Of a stretch of DNA of 64,000 nucleotides, positions 1 through 8,507 are shown one piece after another. The number at the start of each line of letters is the position of its first letter. Position 1 is the stretch's first letter. Location: positions 620,001 to 684,000 of the forward strand of contig NZ_JACHGF010000003.1 in assembly GCF_014202275.1 (NCBI RefSeq), read 5' to 3'. A model generated the notes under the pieces. The model was not told the DNA's origin. It saw only the letters and a program-made list of their open reading frames with translations, and did not search any database. The stretch comes from Rhabdobacter roseus (lineage in GTDB: Bacteria > Bacteroidota > Bacteroidia > Cytophagales > Spirosomataceae). The position numbers and the translations under genes were made by a program.

Positions 1-339
1 GCTCCGGGCGGGCGCTTCGTGGCGCACACGCAGCAACTGGCCGAAAGCGTGTTCCCGCACTTTCAGGAGCGGAGCTGGATGCCCGTGGGCGAGGACATAC
101 AGTACTTGTCGCAGAACGAGTACCTGCCGCTGGAGGGCTACATCGAATCGCATCTCACCTACGTGCGCGGTGCCGAACGAACCACCCGCACCATTCGGCA
201 GTACGTGTTCACGCTGGCGGAGCTCACGGCCATGCTCAAGCAGGCTGGGCTCACCGTCCTCGAAACCTTCAGCAGCCTTGAAGGCGATGCCTTCACCCTG
301 GGCGATGAGCAGCTTTATTTATTGGCCATCAAAGAGTAA
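1..339 (+). CDS. C-terminal part of a class I SAM-dependent methyltransferase (5' truncated)
   Basis: The frame is open to the left edge, so only the last 112 residues are present. The first visible residues, APGGRFVAHT, resemble the strand after motif III of class I methyltransferases (typically LkPGGrfv). The rest has the alternating strand/helix pattern of the C-terminal half of that fold and ends in LYLLAIKE, as expected for the last strand. The substrate cannot be told from this part. Nothing downstream on the same strand follows for 5 kb, so it probably ends its transcription unit. Confidence 0.6.
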   Translation, partial: APGGRFVAHTQQLAESVFPHFQERSWMPVGEDIQYLSQNEYLPLEGYIESHLTYVRGAERTTRTIRQYVFTLAELTAMLKQAGLTVLETFSSLEGDAFTLGDEQLYLLAIKE

Positions 340-503
340 GAAGTTCTTTAAGCTGCAACATTGTCTTTCCGGCTGCAACCCCATCGGCCTTGAGGTTTTG
401 TAGCAAGAATATTCTAAGAAGCTGATCCGTGCCGCTTGTTAGGACTCGGCGGGGCTGCTCCCTTCGAGGGGCCCGCGGCAGCGGCAATCGTATTGTTTAT
501 TGC

Positions 504-1418
504 TTAATTAAACGATTGTCGGTATTGTAAAGGAGTCAGCTTGGTCTTGTTCTTGAACAACCGGCTGAACGATTGGGGAAAATCAAAACCCAGTCGGAAG
601 CCAATTTCACTAATAGTTAAATCCGTTTGCGTGAGGAGTTCTTTGGCCTTTTCGATGACGTAGCGATGAATGTGCTGCTGGGTGTTTTGACCCGTGTACG
701 TTTTCAGAAGGTCGCTTAAATAGCTATCCGAGTAATTCAGCTTTTCGGCCAGATAGGAGACTGAAGGTAACCCCTTGCTTAGGGCCTTATCATGGGAAAA
801 GTAATCGGATAAGACGGCTTCCAACCGGATCAGTACATCATGGCTAATGGGCTTTCGGGTCATAAACTGCCGACCGTAAAATCGCTGGGCATAACTCAAC
901 AGCAGGTCAAGATGAGCCATCAGCACCGCTTCGGAATACAGATCAATCCGGGCGTTAAGTTCATCACGAAGCATCGTCATCACCGAAATCATCATCGTTT
1001 CTTCCTGATCGGACAAGTGAAGTGCCTCATGAACGGTATAGTCGAAAAACCCATACTGCTTGATTCGCTGGCCGAGCGGGTGCCCTCGGATGAAGTCGGG
1101 ATGAAACACCACACACCAGCCGCTTGGTTTGTGGTCGTCGGTAATATTGCTCGTTACTTGGCCGGGTGCAGTGCCAAACAGGACGCCTTCGTCGAAATCA
1201 CAGTAGCCCTGTCCGTAGCGTACTTTACCCGTTACATTGCGTTTGAGCGAGATGCAAAACAGGTCAAGCACAAGCGTTTGCGGGCGGGTGTCGGCTCGCG
1301 TATGATCCATGTCATCGAAATTGAACACGCTGATCAAGGGATGCACCGGTTTGGGTAATCCAAGGATCCGGTGTTGTTCCGAAATGGAAGGGATCAGATA
1401 AGGTGATGACTTTTTCAT
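504..1418 (-). CDS. AraC-family transcriptional regulator
   Basis: A 304-residue protein with a variable N-terminal ligand/dimerisation half (about 1-190) and a C-terminal AraC/XylS double helix-turn-helix (about 200-304). The second helix-turn-helix carries the family signature: DLTISEIGFRLGFDFPQSFS followed by RLFKNKTKLTPLQYR. It lies 50 bp downstream of the aldo/keto reductase gene in the same direction, so the two are probably co-transcribed and the regulator may control the reductase. The N-terminal half resembles the regulators found beside oxidoreductases in Bacteroidota. The inducer is unknown. Confidence 0.9.
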   Translation of the reverse strand: MKKSSPYLIPSISEQHRILGLPKPVHPLISVFNFDDMDHTRADTRPQTLVLDLFCISLKRNVTGKVRYGQGYCDFDEGVLFGTAPGQVTSNITDDHKPSGWCVVFHPDFIRGHPLGQRIKQYGFFDYTVHEALHLSDQEETMMISVMTMLRDELNARIDLYSEAVLMAHLDLLLSYAQRFYGRQFMTRKPISHDVLIRLEAVLSDYFSHDKALSKGLPSVSYLAEKLNYSDSYLSDLLKTYTGQNTQQHIHRYVIEKAKELLTQTDLTISEIGFRLGFDFPQSFSRLFKNKTKLTPLQYRQSFN

Positions 1419-1468
1419 ATATTGAAACTAAATAGCAGTCAGGATTTAAGCCCTGACTGCATACGTGG

Positions 1469-2470
1469 TTACTGATCGATGGCTTGCATGCCCGCCTGAT
1501 CATACCGATCACCCGTCAGGGTTCCTAGCGGGATAATCGCTTCCAGACGTGCCAAGTCTTCCTCAGTAAGCCGGATTTGGGTAGCCCCGATGTTTTCTTC
1601 CAGGTATTTCCGACGTTTGGTGCCGGGGATCGGCACCACGCCTTTCGCCAGCACCCAGGCCAGGGCCAGTTGTGACGTGGTGACCTGCTTGTTAACCGCC
1701 ATGGTCTGAATCTCGGCAAGCAGTTCCAGGTTCTTATAAAACTGCTCACCCTGAAAGCGGGGTATAGAACGCCTGAAATCAGCGGCGTCCAGATCGTCCG
1801 GACTTTTTAATTCGCCCGTAATAAAGCCGCGGCCAAGGGGTGAATAGGCCACAAAGCCAATGCCTAGGTCATCGAGTGTCTGCAAAATACCGGCTTCTTC
1901 CGCGCTGCGTTCGAAAAGCGAATATTCGGTTTGGACAGCCGTAAGGGGATGGATCGCATGGGCCCGCCTGATTGTCTCGGAAGACACTTCTGACAAGCCA
2001 ATGTAACGGACCTTCCCTTCCTTGACTAACTCGGACATCGCTTCCACGGTTTCTTCAATGGGGATTGTCGGATCCAGGCGATGCAGATAATACAGATCCA
2101 TGTAGTCCGTGCCCAAGTTTTTTAACGATCGTTCGGCGGCTTTCCTGACATAGGCCTTGTCGGCTCGGAATTGCCAGGTTATCTGACCGGCATCATCAAT
2201 TTCCCAACCAAATTTGGTGGCAATAAGGTAGTCGTCCCGTCGGCCTTTGATCGCTCTGGCGATCAATTGTTCGTTGATCAAGGGCCCGTATAGATCCGCC
2301 GTATCCAGAAAGTTACCCCCCAATTCGCGGGAGCGATGAATCGTTGCAATAGCCTCCGCTTCGTCCGCTTTCCCATAAATATCCATGTGAGCCATCGCTG
2401 TCATACCCATGCAGCCCAGACCAAGTGCAGGTACCACGAGTCCCTGGCTCCCTAATTTTACCTGTTTCAT
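1469..2470 (-). CDS. Aldo/keto reductase
   Basis: A 333-residue NADPH-dependent aldo/keto reductase of the AKR13/YajO-like type. The catalytic tetrad is visible: Asp56 in FLDTADLYG, Tyr61, Lys86 in IATKFGW and His130 in DLYYLHRLDP. The C-terminal VVPIPGTKRRKYLEENIGA is the 2'-phosphate-binding segment of the cofactor site. The length is normal for soluble AKRs. It would reduce aldehydes or ketones in the cytoplasm, with no substrate evidence here. A TACTTTTG box lies 26 bp before the start codon. The AraC regulator follows 50 bp downstream on the same strand. Confidence 0.92.
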   Translation of the reverse strand: MKQVKLGSQGLVVPALGLGCMGMTAMAHMDIYGKADEAEAIATIHRSRELGGNFLDTADLYGPLINEQLIARAIKGRRDDYLIATKFGWEIDDAGQITWQFRADKAYVRKAAERSLKNLGTDYMDLYYLHRLDPTIPIEETVEAMSELVKEGKVRYIGLSEVSSETIRRAHAIHPLTAVQTEYSLFERSAEEAGILQTLDDLGIGFVAYSPLGRGFITGELKSPDDLDAADFRRSIPRFQGEQFYKNLELLAEIQTMAVNKQVTTSQLALAWVLAKGVVPIPGTKRRKYLEENIGATQIRLTEEDLARLEAIIPLGTLTGDRYDQAGMQAIDQ

Positions 2471-2495
2471 ACGATAATTGTTTTGGTTGACCCTG

Positions 2496-2503
2496 CAAAA
2501 GTA
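2496..2503 (-). promoter_or_regulatory. Candidate -7 box of the aldo/keto reductase promoter
   Basis: On the minus strand this reads TACTTTTG, a match to the Bacteroidota sigma-A -7 consensus TAnnTTTG, 26 bp upstream of the reductase ATG. No clear -33 TTTG is seen at the right distance, so the call rests on one half-site. Confidence 0.4.
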
Positions 2504-2681
2504 GGGAAGCGCTGCGGGTGCCGATTAACCGTTTTCGGGAGGATTGTATCCGAATTCAGGATACCAGACCTTTAGGGGGCACTCAGAGAGAAACGGCCGT
2601 TGACTACATCGGTAGCTTGTTAGTATAAAATCAAGGATTACGCGACGATATTGTTGTACGAGAAGTAGGGAATTTTCTTCC

Positions 2682-5078
2682 TTACTGCGCCCGTTGTTTC
2701 TCGGATGCACCCACATCTTTGTTCCGGTAGCCGGATTGTTTCAATCGGCCCATCTGATACGATATCGAAAACCGAACGTAGTGGGTATTGTACTTTCTGC
2801 CGTACAGGATGTCGGTTGTACCTAGCCGGTACGCTCCGGCGGCCCGTACCTGGTGAAAAAGATCGTTGACTTCAAGATTGCAGGTTAATGCATCTTTGAG
2901 AAACTTCTTCTCAAGGCTAAAATTCACCGAAGACTGTGCTTCCCGTAAATAAATGCCATCTTGTTTTTCGCTTTGGTACCATGCCATTGCGTACAGCGTG
3001 ATCCATTTACCTACGTTAAAGCGGTTCTGAGAATAGAGGTAATAGTAAGGCTGGTTAGCCCTTCTGGCAAAAATCCCCGTATCGTCGATGACATTGTTGT
3101 AGCTCATGCTCGCCGTGTTGGTCGAGTTCCACCACCTTGTGCTGACCGTTTTGCTGATCGAAGCAAAGTAGGCATCTTCTTTACGGATATTGGAGAGTCG
3201 CAGAATATACACGCGCGGGTCATCCTCCGCCTGAAAGGCACCGCCGCTGATCAGATTCAGGGTATGGTTGTAGCCGGTTTTTATACTCCAGCTATGTAGG
3301 GCAGCACCAAGCTCGAAAGCGTGCACTTGGGCGGGTTGAAGGCTGGGGTTCCCCTGAATGGACGTGAAGCTGTCCTGATAAATAACAAATGGGTTGAGCG
3401 ATTGGTAGGAAGGGCGGTTGATGCGGGAGGAATAGGTAAAGTAGGCGTTCACACTCTCGGAAAATTTCGCGGTCAGCGAAGCATTGGGAAAGACATTACC
3501 ATACCGATCGGTGAGGGCGGCCTCCTCTTCCATACGGGTCAGCAACGTATAGTTGGTCCATTCTGCCCGCATGCCTAAGCTATAGTCCCATCCTTTTCTG
3601 ATGCGGCCCCGAAAATTAACGTATCCGGCAGGTACTCGCTCGGTGTAGTCAAAATCGCTTGATAGCTGGTCGTCCTTTGTTGCCGTTCCGTTTTTGTCGA
3701 TATTCAGGAAAGTGGTAAACGAGTAATTGTTTACGTAAGCCAGCTTGCCGCCCGCTTCCAGGGTGCCCCCCCTTTTTAAAGCCTTCGTGTAATCGGCCTG
3801 GATGCTCAGGATACGGATGTTGCCTTCTCCCACGTTGTTGATTAACGTGGTATTCTTCGTATTTGCCACGGTTGCCGACTGGCGGATGTCGTTGTTGAAA
3901 TCGTGCCGGTATGACGCGTACTGCCCCCCAACGAACAGGTTTGCCCCCAACGTATCGATAGTCCAGACGTAGTTGGCATTGAGGGTGTTGTCCAACGACA
4001 ACTCATCCCAGGCCAACGTGCTCGTGTAAAGCCCGGTTTCGTGGTCGATGATGGTATTGGCGCTCAGTTGGTCGCCACCCAGTTTTTCGTAAGCCCCGGT
4101 GTACTGAAGAGATAAGTAACTGTTTCGGTTCCGGTCGTATTGAAGGCCCAGGCCATAGTTGGAGTAGTTGTCGTACTTGTATCGCCAGTCGGTGGTGAGC
4201 TCGGAGCTAAAAAGATCGTGCGGCGCGTTTCGGACCCGGGTCGTTGTTAATATCATACGGTCGTTACCTACCTGCAAACCATAATTGCCGTTTACCGACC
4301 AGGCTCCCTTGGTATAGCTGAGGTCGGTATTGGTTCGGTTATCATACCCGGCAAACGTACTGTACGAATAGTAGTTTTTAAGCACAGCCTGAACACCCTC
4401 GTTTTCATTACGCCTGGTAATGATGTTGATGACCGCCTGGCCCTGGGCGTCGTAGCGAGGGCCGGGATTGCTAATGATTTCGATCCTGACCACCTGGGTG
4501 GGCGAAAGGGTGGACAGCTGGTCGTTCGACACCCGGACTCCGTTTATAAAAAGGATGGCGGCCCCCTTGCCGAAAATACCGATCTGGCCCTCGGCATCGT
4601 ACACCACACCGGGAGACCGGCTCAGTATCTCATCAACCGACGTACTGGTGGCAAGGGGGGTGTTTTCGATATTTATTTCAATCGATCCATCGCTTCTTCC
4701 CCGTACCAGGGGTGCCTTGGCCATCACGACCACTTCGTTCAATGCGTTGGCTGCCGCCCGCAGTACGATATTCCCTGCATCCACCTGGGTACTGTCTTCG
4801 TACAGAAGGGTTAAGTAGGTATCCTGAAATCCAAGGGAAGTAATTTTTAGAAGTACTTGTTGCTGATTTAACCCGGAGAGTTCAAAGTGGCCTTCCAGAA
4901 AAGAGGTTCCCTTGATAAGGCTGGAATCTTGGGGATTGATGATGATCGCGTTACCCAAAACGGCTTCTCCCCCCGTATCGATAACATAGCCCTTTACGGA
5001 GGTAATGGTTTGGGCGTTAGAACAGAGGCTGCAAGCGAAGAGGCAGGCAGCGAGGAAGATGGTCAGACGGCTTGTCAT
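2682..5078 (-). CDS. TonB-dependent-receptor-like outer-membrane beta-barrel protein
   Basis: 798 residues. A signal peptide (about 1-22, ending CSNAQ) is followed by a carboxypeptidase-regulatory-like beta-sandwich (about 28-112) with the usual GYVIDTGGEAVLGNAIII start. A plug domain (about 125-225, LSRSPGVVYDAEGQIGIFGK and NPGPRYDAQGQAVINIITRR) comes next, then a large C-terminal barrel rich in Tyr/Asn strands. This is the 'outer membrane beta-barrel family protein' type common in Bacteroidota, shorter than SusC and without a SusD partner. It is transcribed away from the sensor kinase/regulator pair at 5.3-7.1 kb, which may control it. The substrate is unknown. Confidence 0.85.
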   Translation of the reverse strand: MTSRLTIFLAACLFACSLCSNAQTITSVKGYVIDTGGEAVLGNAIIINPQDSSLIKGTSFLEGHFELSGLNQQQVLLKITSLGFQDTYLTLLYEDSTQVDAGNIVLRAAANALNEVVVMAKAPLVRGRSDGSIEINIENTPLATSTSVDEILSRSPGVVYDAEGQIGIFGKGAAILFINGVRVSNDQLSTLSPTQVVRIEIISNPGPRYDAQGQAVINIITRRNENEGVQAVLKNYYSYSTFAGYDNRTNTDLSYTKGAWSVNGNYGLQVGNDRMILTTTRVRNAPHDLFSSELTTDWRYKYDNYSNYGLGLQYDRNRNSYLSLQYTGAYEKLGGDQLSANTIIDHETGLYTSTLAWDELSLDNTLNANYVWTIDTLGANLFVGGQYASYRHDFNNDIRQSATVANTKNTTLINNVGEGNIRILSIQADYTKALKRGGTLEAGGKLAYVNNYSFTTFLNIDKNGTATKDDQLSSDFDYTERVPAGYVNFRGRIRKGWDYSLGMRAEWTNYTLLTRMEEEAALTDRYGNVFPNASLTAKFSESVNAYFTYSSRINRPSYQSLNPFVIYQDSFTSIQGNPSLQPAQVHAFELGAALHSWSIKTGYNHTLNLISGGAFQAEDDPRVYILRLSNIRKEDAYFASISKTVSTRWWNSTNTASMSYNNVIDDTGIFARRANQPYYYLYSQNRFNVGKWITLYAMAWYQSEKQDGIYLREAQSSVNFSLEKKFLKDALTCNLEVNDLFHQVRAAGAYRLGTTDILYGRKYNTHYVRFSISYQMGRLKQSGYRNKDVGASEKQRAQ

Positions 5079-5254
5079 AGGACTTGTGTAAACGGCGAAT
5101 AATCAGTACGACCGCAAAAGAACCCATGAAAGTCTTCGCGCAAGCGAAAAGTAGATCAATCGCCACTTTGGGCAGCCAGCGGAGGTTTGAGCGGGGAAAG
5201 AGGGTTTTCATCCACGCAAATGGCCTGTCTGACACCTTGCATGGTTCCATTGAC

Positions 5255-5262
5255 TACTTTTG
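5255..5262 (+). promoter_or_regulatory. Candidate -7 box for the sensor kinase operon
   Basis: TACTTTTG matches the Bacteroidota TAnnTTTG box and lies 40 bp upstream of the chosen kinase start at 5303. A TTG lies 15 bp upstream, slightly closer than the usual -33 spacing. It supports the 5303 start over the longer frame that opens at 5084, which would place the promoter inside the coding sequence. Confidence 0.4.
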
Positions 5263-5302
5263 TTTAGTACCGTCTTATTTGTCGTTACCTTGCTACATCG
5301 CA

Positions 5303-6376
5303 ATGAACCACCTAGTAAGCTTATACCATCGATGGGACACCCCTTTACTCAGGAACCTGGTTTTCTGGGCGGTGATCTATTTATTTCACCTCATTACGAC
5401 CAACCAGGCGTTTTACAGCAACGCTACGCATCTGGTGGGGGCCATGTCCCTCATCACGTTGCTCCAAATCGGAGTCGCCTACACCACACTCTACGGACTG
5501 ATTCCCTATTTTCTGAACAAAAAGCGTTTTTTGGTCTTTGCCATTTTGCTGATCGTACTACTATGCTTTGCGGCGGCTGGCTACCACGCGGCCAATTACT
5601 ACTACTTTGAACCCACTTACCCTCAATCCTACGCAACACGTTTTGAGGCATTTGGCTACCAATCCATGTTCGAACGGATTACCGATATTCCCCTCACCGC
5701 CAGCAAAACCATTTTTTTATTCTCACCTACCGTTCTGCTGCTGCTCTTTCAGTTTTACCGTGACCAGCAGCGCCTTTCGGAAATCAACGAGCAGAAAAAG
5801 ACGGCCGAACTCACTGCCTTGAAGCACCAGCTAAATCCTCATTGTCTATTCAATACGCTGAATAACGTGTATGCTCTGGCTGTCAAAAAATCAGATAAAA
5901 CGCCCGAGGTTATCAGTAAATTATCGGATATCTTAGACTATGTCTTGTACCGGTGTAACGAAGATTACGTACCACTGGGGAAGGAAGTAGAGCTGATCGA
6001 AAACTACCTAACCTTGGAGAAAATACGCTACGGAAAGCGGGTTGCTATTACATTTAATCCATCTTATGGACAGGATGTTCGGATCGCCCCTTTGTTACTA
6101 TTGACTTTTGTAGAAAATGCCTTCAAGCATGGCGTCAGCCAGGAGATCAACCAGGCACGTATTGACATCAAGTTACATGCGCATAAAAACACCATTGCCT
6201 TTTCTATCAACAATACCATCCCGGCCGACGCAGCCCAGGATCGCGAAGCAAAACCGGCAATTGGCCTGATCAATGTCAGAAAGCAACTGGAACTGTTATA
6301 TCCCAACGCGCATCAACTGCAATTGGACGAGGCGATGGATGCCTATAGGGTTACTCTAGAACTGAAAACACCATGA
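5303..6376 (+). CDS. LytS-like sensor histidine kinase
   Basis: 357 residues from the chosen ATG; the longer open frame from 5084 lacks domain character and overlaps the divergent gene's leader. Four hydrophobic segments (about 10-150) precede a His_kinase domain with LKHQLNPHCLFNTLNN (phospho-acceptor His near 179) and an HATPase domain with PLLLLTFVENAFKHGV as the N-box. The usual motif is LNPHFLFN, so the Phe after His is Cys here. It overlaps the following LytTR regulator gene by 4 bp (ATGA), and the two form a standard Bacteroidota LytS/LytTR pair. The signal is unknown; the divergent outer-membrane receptor is a plausible target. Confidence 0.9.
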   Translation: MNHLVSLYHRWDTPLLRNLVFWAVIYLFHLITTNQAFYSNATHLVGAMSLITLLQIGVAYTTLYGLIPYFLNKKRFLVFAILLIVLLCFAAAGYHAANYYYFEPTYPQSYATRFEAFGYQSMFERITDIPLTASKTIFLFSPTVLLLLFQFYRDQQRLSEINEQKKTAELTALKHQLNPHCLFNTLNNVYALAVKKSDKTPEVISKLSDILDYVLYRCNEDYVPLGKEVELIENYLTLEKIRYGKRVAITFNPSYGQDVRIAPLLLLTFVENAFKHGVSQEINQARIDIKLHAHKNTIAFSINNTIPADAAQDREAKPAIGLINVRKQLELLYPNAHQLQLDEAMDAYRVTLELKTP

Positions 6377-7068
6377 CCTACACCTGCCTGATTGTCGATG
6401 ACGAAGAACTCGCCCGCGAGTTGATTGCCACCCATTTGAATAAGCTGGCGGAATTCGAAGTCGTAGACACTTGTGCTAATGCCCTGGAAGCCAGAAAAGT
6501 TTTACAGCAGACACCCGTGGATCTGCTTTTTTTAGACATCGAAATGCCCTTGATGAAGGGGACCGATTTTTTCAAGAACCTGCATCACAAACCCAGCGTT
6601 ATTTTCACTACGGCGTACCGGGACTACGCGCTCGACGGGTTCAATTTGAACGCCGTAGATTACCTACTGAAACCGATTACCTTCGAGCGCTTGTTTCAGG
6701 CCACCGAAAAATTCCTGAGTCAGCAACCCGACATACTTCCTGATTTTCCCAGAGGACATAAGAAAGAATATATTTTCATTCCAAAGAACCGAAAACAGGT
6801 AAAATTATTACTGGACTCCATTTTGTTTATTGAAAGCTTCAAAGACTATATCACCATTCATACGCTCGAAGAAAAGCACTCTATTAAATACAGCATCTCT
6901 TCCTTTCAGAAATTGCTAGACGATCGTTTTCTCCGTATTCACCGATCCTACATCGTTCATGTACATAAAGTCACGGCCTATACGAAGCAGGACGTAGAAA
7001 TTGAAAAACATGAAATCCCAATTGGTGAGCAATACCGCTCATTGGTGCAACAATACTTTGAGCATTGA
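6373..7068 (+). CDS. LytTR-family response regulator
   Basis: 231 residues. Receiver domain (about 1-120) with the acidic pocket (IVDDEE), phospho-acceptor Asp55 in LLFLDIEMP, the Thr in FTTAYRDYAL and Lys in DYLLKP. A LytTR DNA-binding domain (about 135-228) follows, with IFIPKNRKQVKLLLDSILFI and the typical FLRIHRSYIVH. It is translationally coupled to the kinase gene by an ATGA overlap. It probably binds direct-repeat operators near its own operon or the divergent receptor gene. Confidence 0.93.
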   Translation: MTYTCLIVDDEELARELIATHLNKLAEFEVVDTCANALEARKVLQQTPVDLLFLDIEMPLMKGTDFFKNLHHKPSVIFTTAYRDYALDGFNLNAVDYLLKPITFERLFQATEKFLSQQPDILPDFPRGHKKEYIFIPKNRKQVKLLLDSILFIESFKDYITIHTLEEKHSIKYSISSFQKLLDDRFLRIHRSYIVHVHKVTAYTKQDVEIEKHEIPIGEQYRSLVQQYFEH

Positions 7069-7238
7069 ATGCCAGTCAACGATTAATACCTCATAGTCCT
7101 GCGTGAAGGGCAAGGGACTCATCGCCCCTCTCTTTCACGCACTTAAATAATGAAACAACGCAAAGTGTAATGTACTTTCCCCAAAAGTACCCCCATGCCC
7201 CGAGCCCTCTGCCCCTTGCTAAAAGTACCCTCTGCCAC

Positions 7239-7745
7239 TCAGTGGGGTAGTTTGGGGCGAAGGTACCCGTAGGTCCAGGTACCCAGGATGGCGCTGAGCA
7301 GCGTCACGACCACGGCCAGGTACCCGCTGCCGATCTGGGCGAAGAGCGGACCCGGACAAGCCCCCGTGATGGCCCACCCCAGCCCGAAAAGTACCCCACC
7401 GTAGATTTGTCCGCGGTTGAAGGTCTTGGGCGTCAGATGAACGGACTCGCCGCTCAGGGTTTTGATGTTGAATTTCTTGATCAAAAAGATGGAGAGCATG
7501 CCTACCGCCACCGCCGAGCCAATGACTCCGTACATGTGGAAGGAATCCAGACGAAACATTTCCTGAATCCGAAACCAGGAGATGATCTCGGCTTTAACAA
7601 ACACAATCCCGAAAAGTACCCCCACGAGAAGGTACTTGAGGTTCGCCACCGGTCCTTCCGGCTGCGCCTGCTCGTTAGGAGCGTCACAAACAAATTCTTC
7701 CGCCAGGGTCGCGTTTAGCTCCAGGTCTTTTTCAATTTTATTCAT
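7239..7745 (-). CDS. YeeE/YedE-type half transporter (DUF6691-like), thiosulfate/sulfur uptake
   Basis: 168 residues with about four hydrophobic segments after a hydrophilic N terminus (about 1-35). GLGWAITGACPGPLFAQIGSG carries the conserved Cys-Pro-Gly-Pro motif of YeeE/YedE (TsuA-type) thiosulfate channels, whose cysteines relay the substrate through the pore. Full-length TsuA has two such halves in one chain. Here the halves are separate genes, this one being the CPGP half and the 7898-8473 gene the other. It is the last gene of a leftward sulfur cluster with the persulfide-dioxygenase-like gene. Confidence 0.82.
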   Translation of the reverse strand: MNKIEKDLELNATLAEEFVCDAPNEQAQPEGPVANLKYLLVGVLFGIVFVKAEIISWFRIQEMFRLDSFHMYGVIGSAVAVGMLSIFLIKKFNIKTLSGESVHLTPKTFNRGQIYGGVLFGLGWAITGACPGPLFAQIGSGYLAVVVTLLSAILGTWTYGYLRPKLPH

Positions 7746-7773
7746 AGCGTTCAGAGATTTTATAGGTACTTTT

Positions 7774-7808
7774 AAAAGTCCCCCTCTACTGAAAGAAAGG
7801 GGACTTTT
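7774..7808. repeat. REP-like hairpin, copy 1
   Basis: Ten-base arms AAAAGTCCCC (7774-7783) and GGGGACTTTT (7799-7808) form a hairpin. The sequence resembles copy 2 at 7870-7896 (both contain GTCCCCCTCTACT). Two related copies in one 150-bp spacer suggest a dispersed chromosomal repeat that may also terminate or stabilise the transcript between the two transporter genes. Confidence 0.6.
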
Positions 7809-7869
7809 AGGAGAAGGGACCGTGCGTTGAAGTTCAGGACCGTCCCAAAAAGCGCACTAACTAAGCAAG

Positions 7870-7896
7870 TCCCCCTCTACTAAAAGGAGAGGGGGA
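7870..7896. repeat. REP-like hairpin, copy 2
   Basis: Nine-base arms TCCCCCTCT and AGAGGGGGA enclose a nine-base loop. It shares AAGTCCCCCTCTACT with copy 1 about 95 bp away. It lies just past the stop codon of the 7898-8473 gene. Confidence 0.6.
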
Positions 7897-7897
7897 T

Positions 7898-8473
7898 TTA
7901 GGGGGCGAGGTTCAGCAGCCACGGCAACAGCACATGGGTACCTACAAAGCCGCCCACCATGAAGCAAATCGTGGCCACCAGCGACGGCCACTGGAGGTTG
8001 GAGAGCCCCATGATGGCGTGGCCCGAAGTACAGCCCCCGGCGTAGCGGGTTCCAAACCCCACCAAAAAGCCCCCCAGCACGAAGAAGATCAGCCCCGTAG
8101 GAGTGAAGATATTCTCCACGGTGAAAATATCGGCGGGCATAAGGCCCGAAAAATCACGGATGCCCAAGGCCGATAATTCGGCGCGGGTACTTTCGGCTAC
8201 CACCAGGTCGGCGGGGTTAGCCAGGAAGTACGTAGCGATGAATCCGCCGAGCAGGATACCCAGCACGAAGAACAGATTCCAGACTTCCTTCCGCCAGTTG
8301 TACGTAAAGAACGGAATATCGGCCGGGAAACAAGCTGCGCAGATATGCCGCAGCGACGACGAAATCCCGAAGGATTTGTTACCCAGCAGCAACAGCGCGG
8401 GCACCGTAAGGCCAATGAGCGGCCCGGCCACGTACCAGGGCCAGGGCTCGCGGATCAGTTCGAGTAAATTCAT
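7898..8473 (-). CDS. YeeE/YedE-type half transporter, second half
   Basis: 191 residues, about five membrane segments. [20 protein letters not shown] is the conserved GGCTSGH cysteine motif of the YeeE/YedE (TsuA) family, complementary to the CPGP motif of the neighbouring half gene at 7239. The N-terminal [20 protein letters not shown] is typical of the longer subunit. It lies 34 bp downstream of the MBL/rhodanese gene, in the same direction, which implies import of thiosulfate or a similar sulfur anion to a cytoplasmic sulfur-oxidising or sulfur-transfer step. Confidence 0.85.
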   Translation of the reverse strand: MNLLELIREPWPWYVAGPLIGLTVPALLLLGNKSFGISSSLRHICAACFPADIPFFTYNWRKEVWNLFFVLGILLGGFIATYFLANPADLVVAESTRAELSALGIRDFSGLMPADIFTVENIFTPTGLIFFVLGGFLVGFGTRYAGGCTSGHAIMGLSNLQWPSLVATICFMVGGFVGTHVLLPWLLNLAP

Positions 8474-8507
8474 GCTTGATCAATGGGTGTTTGTTAATCC
8501 AACTTAC

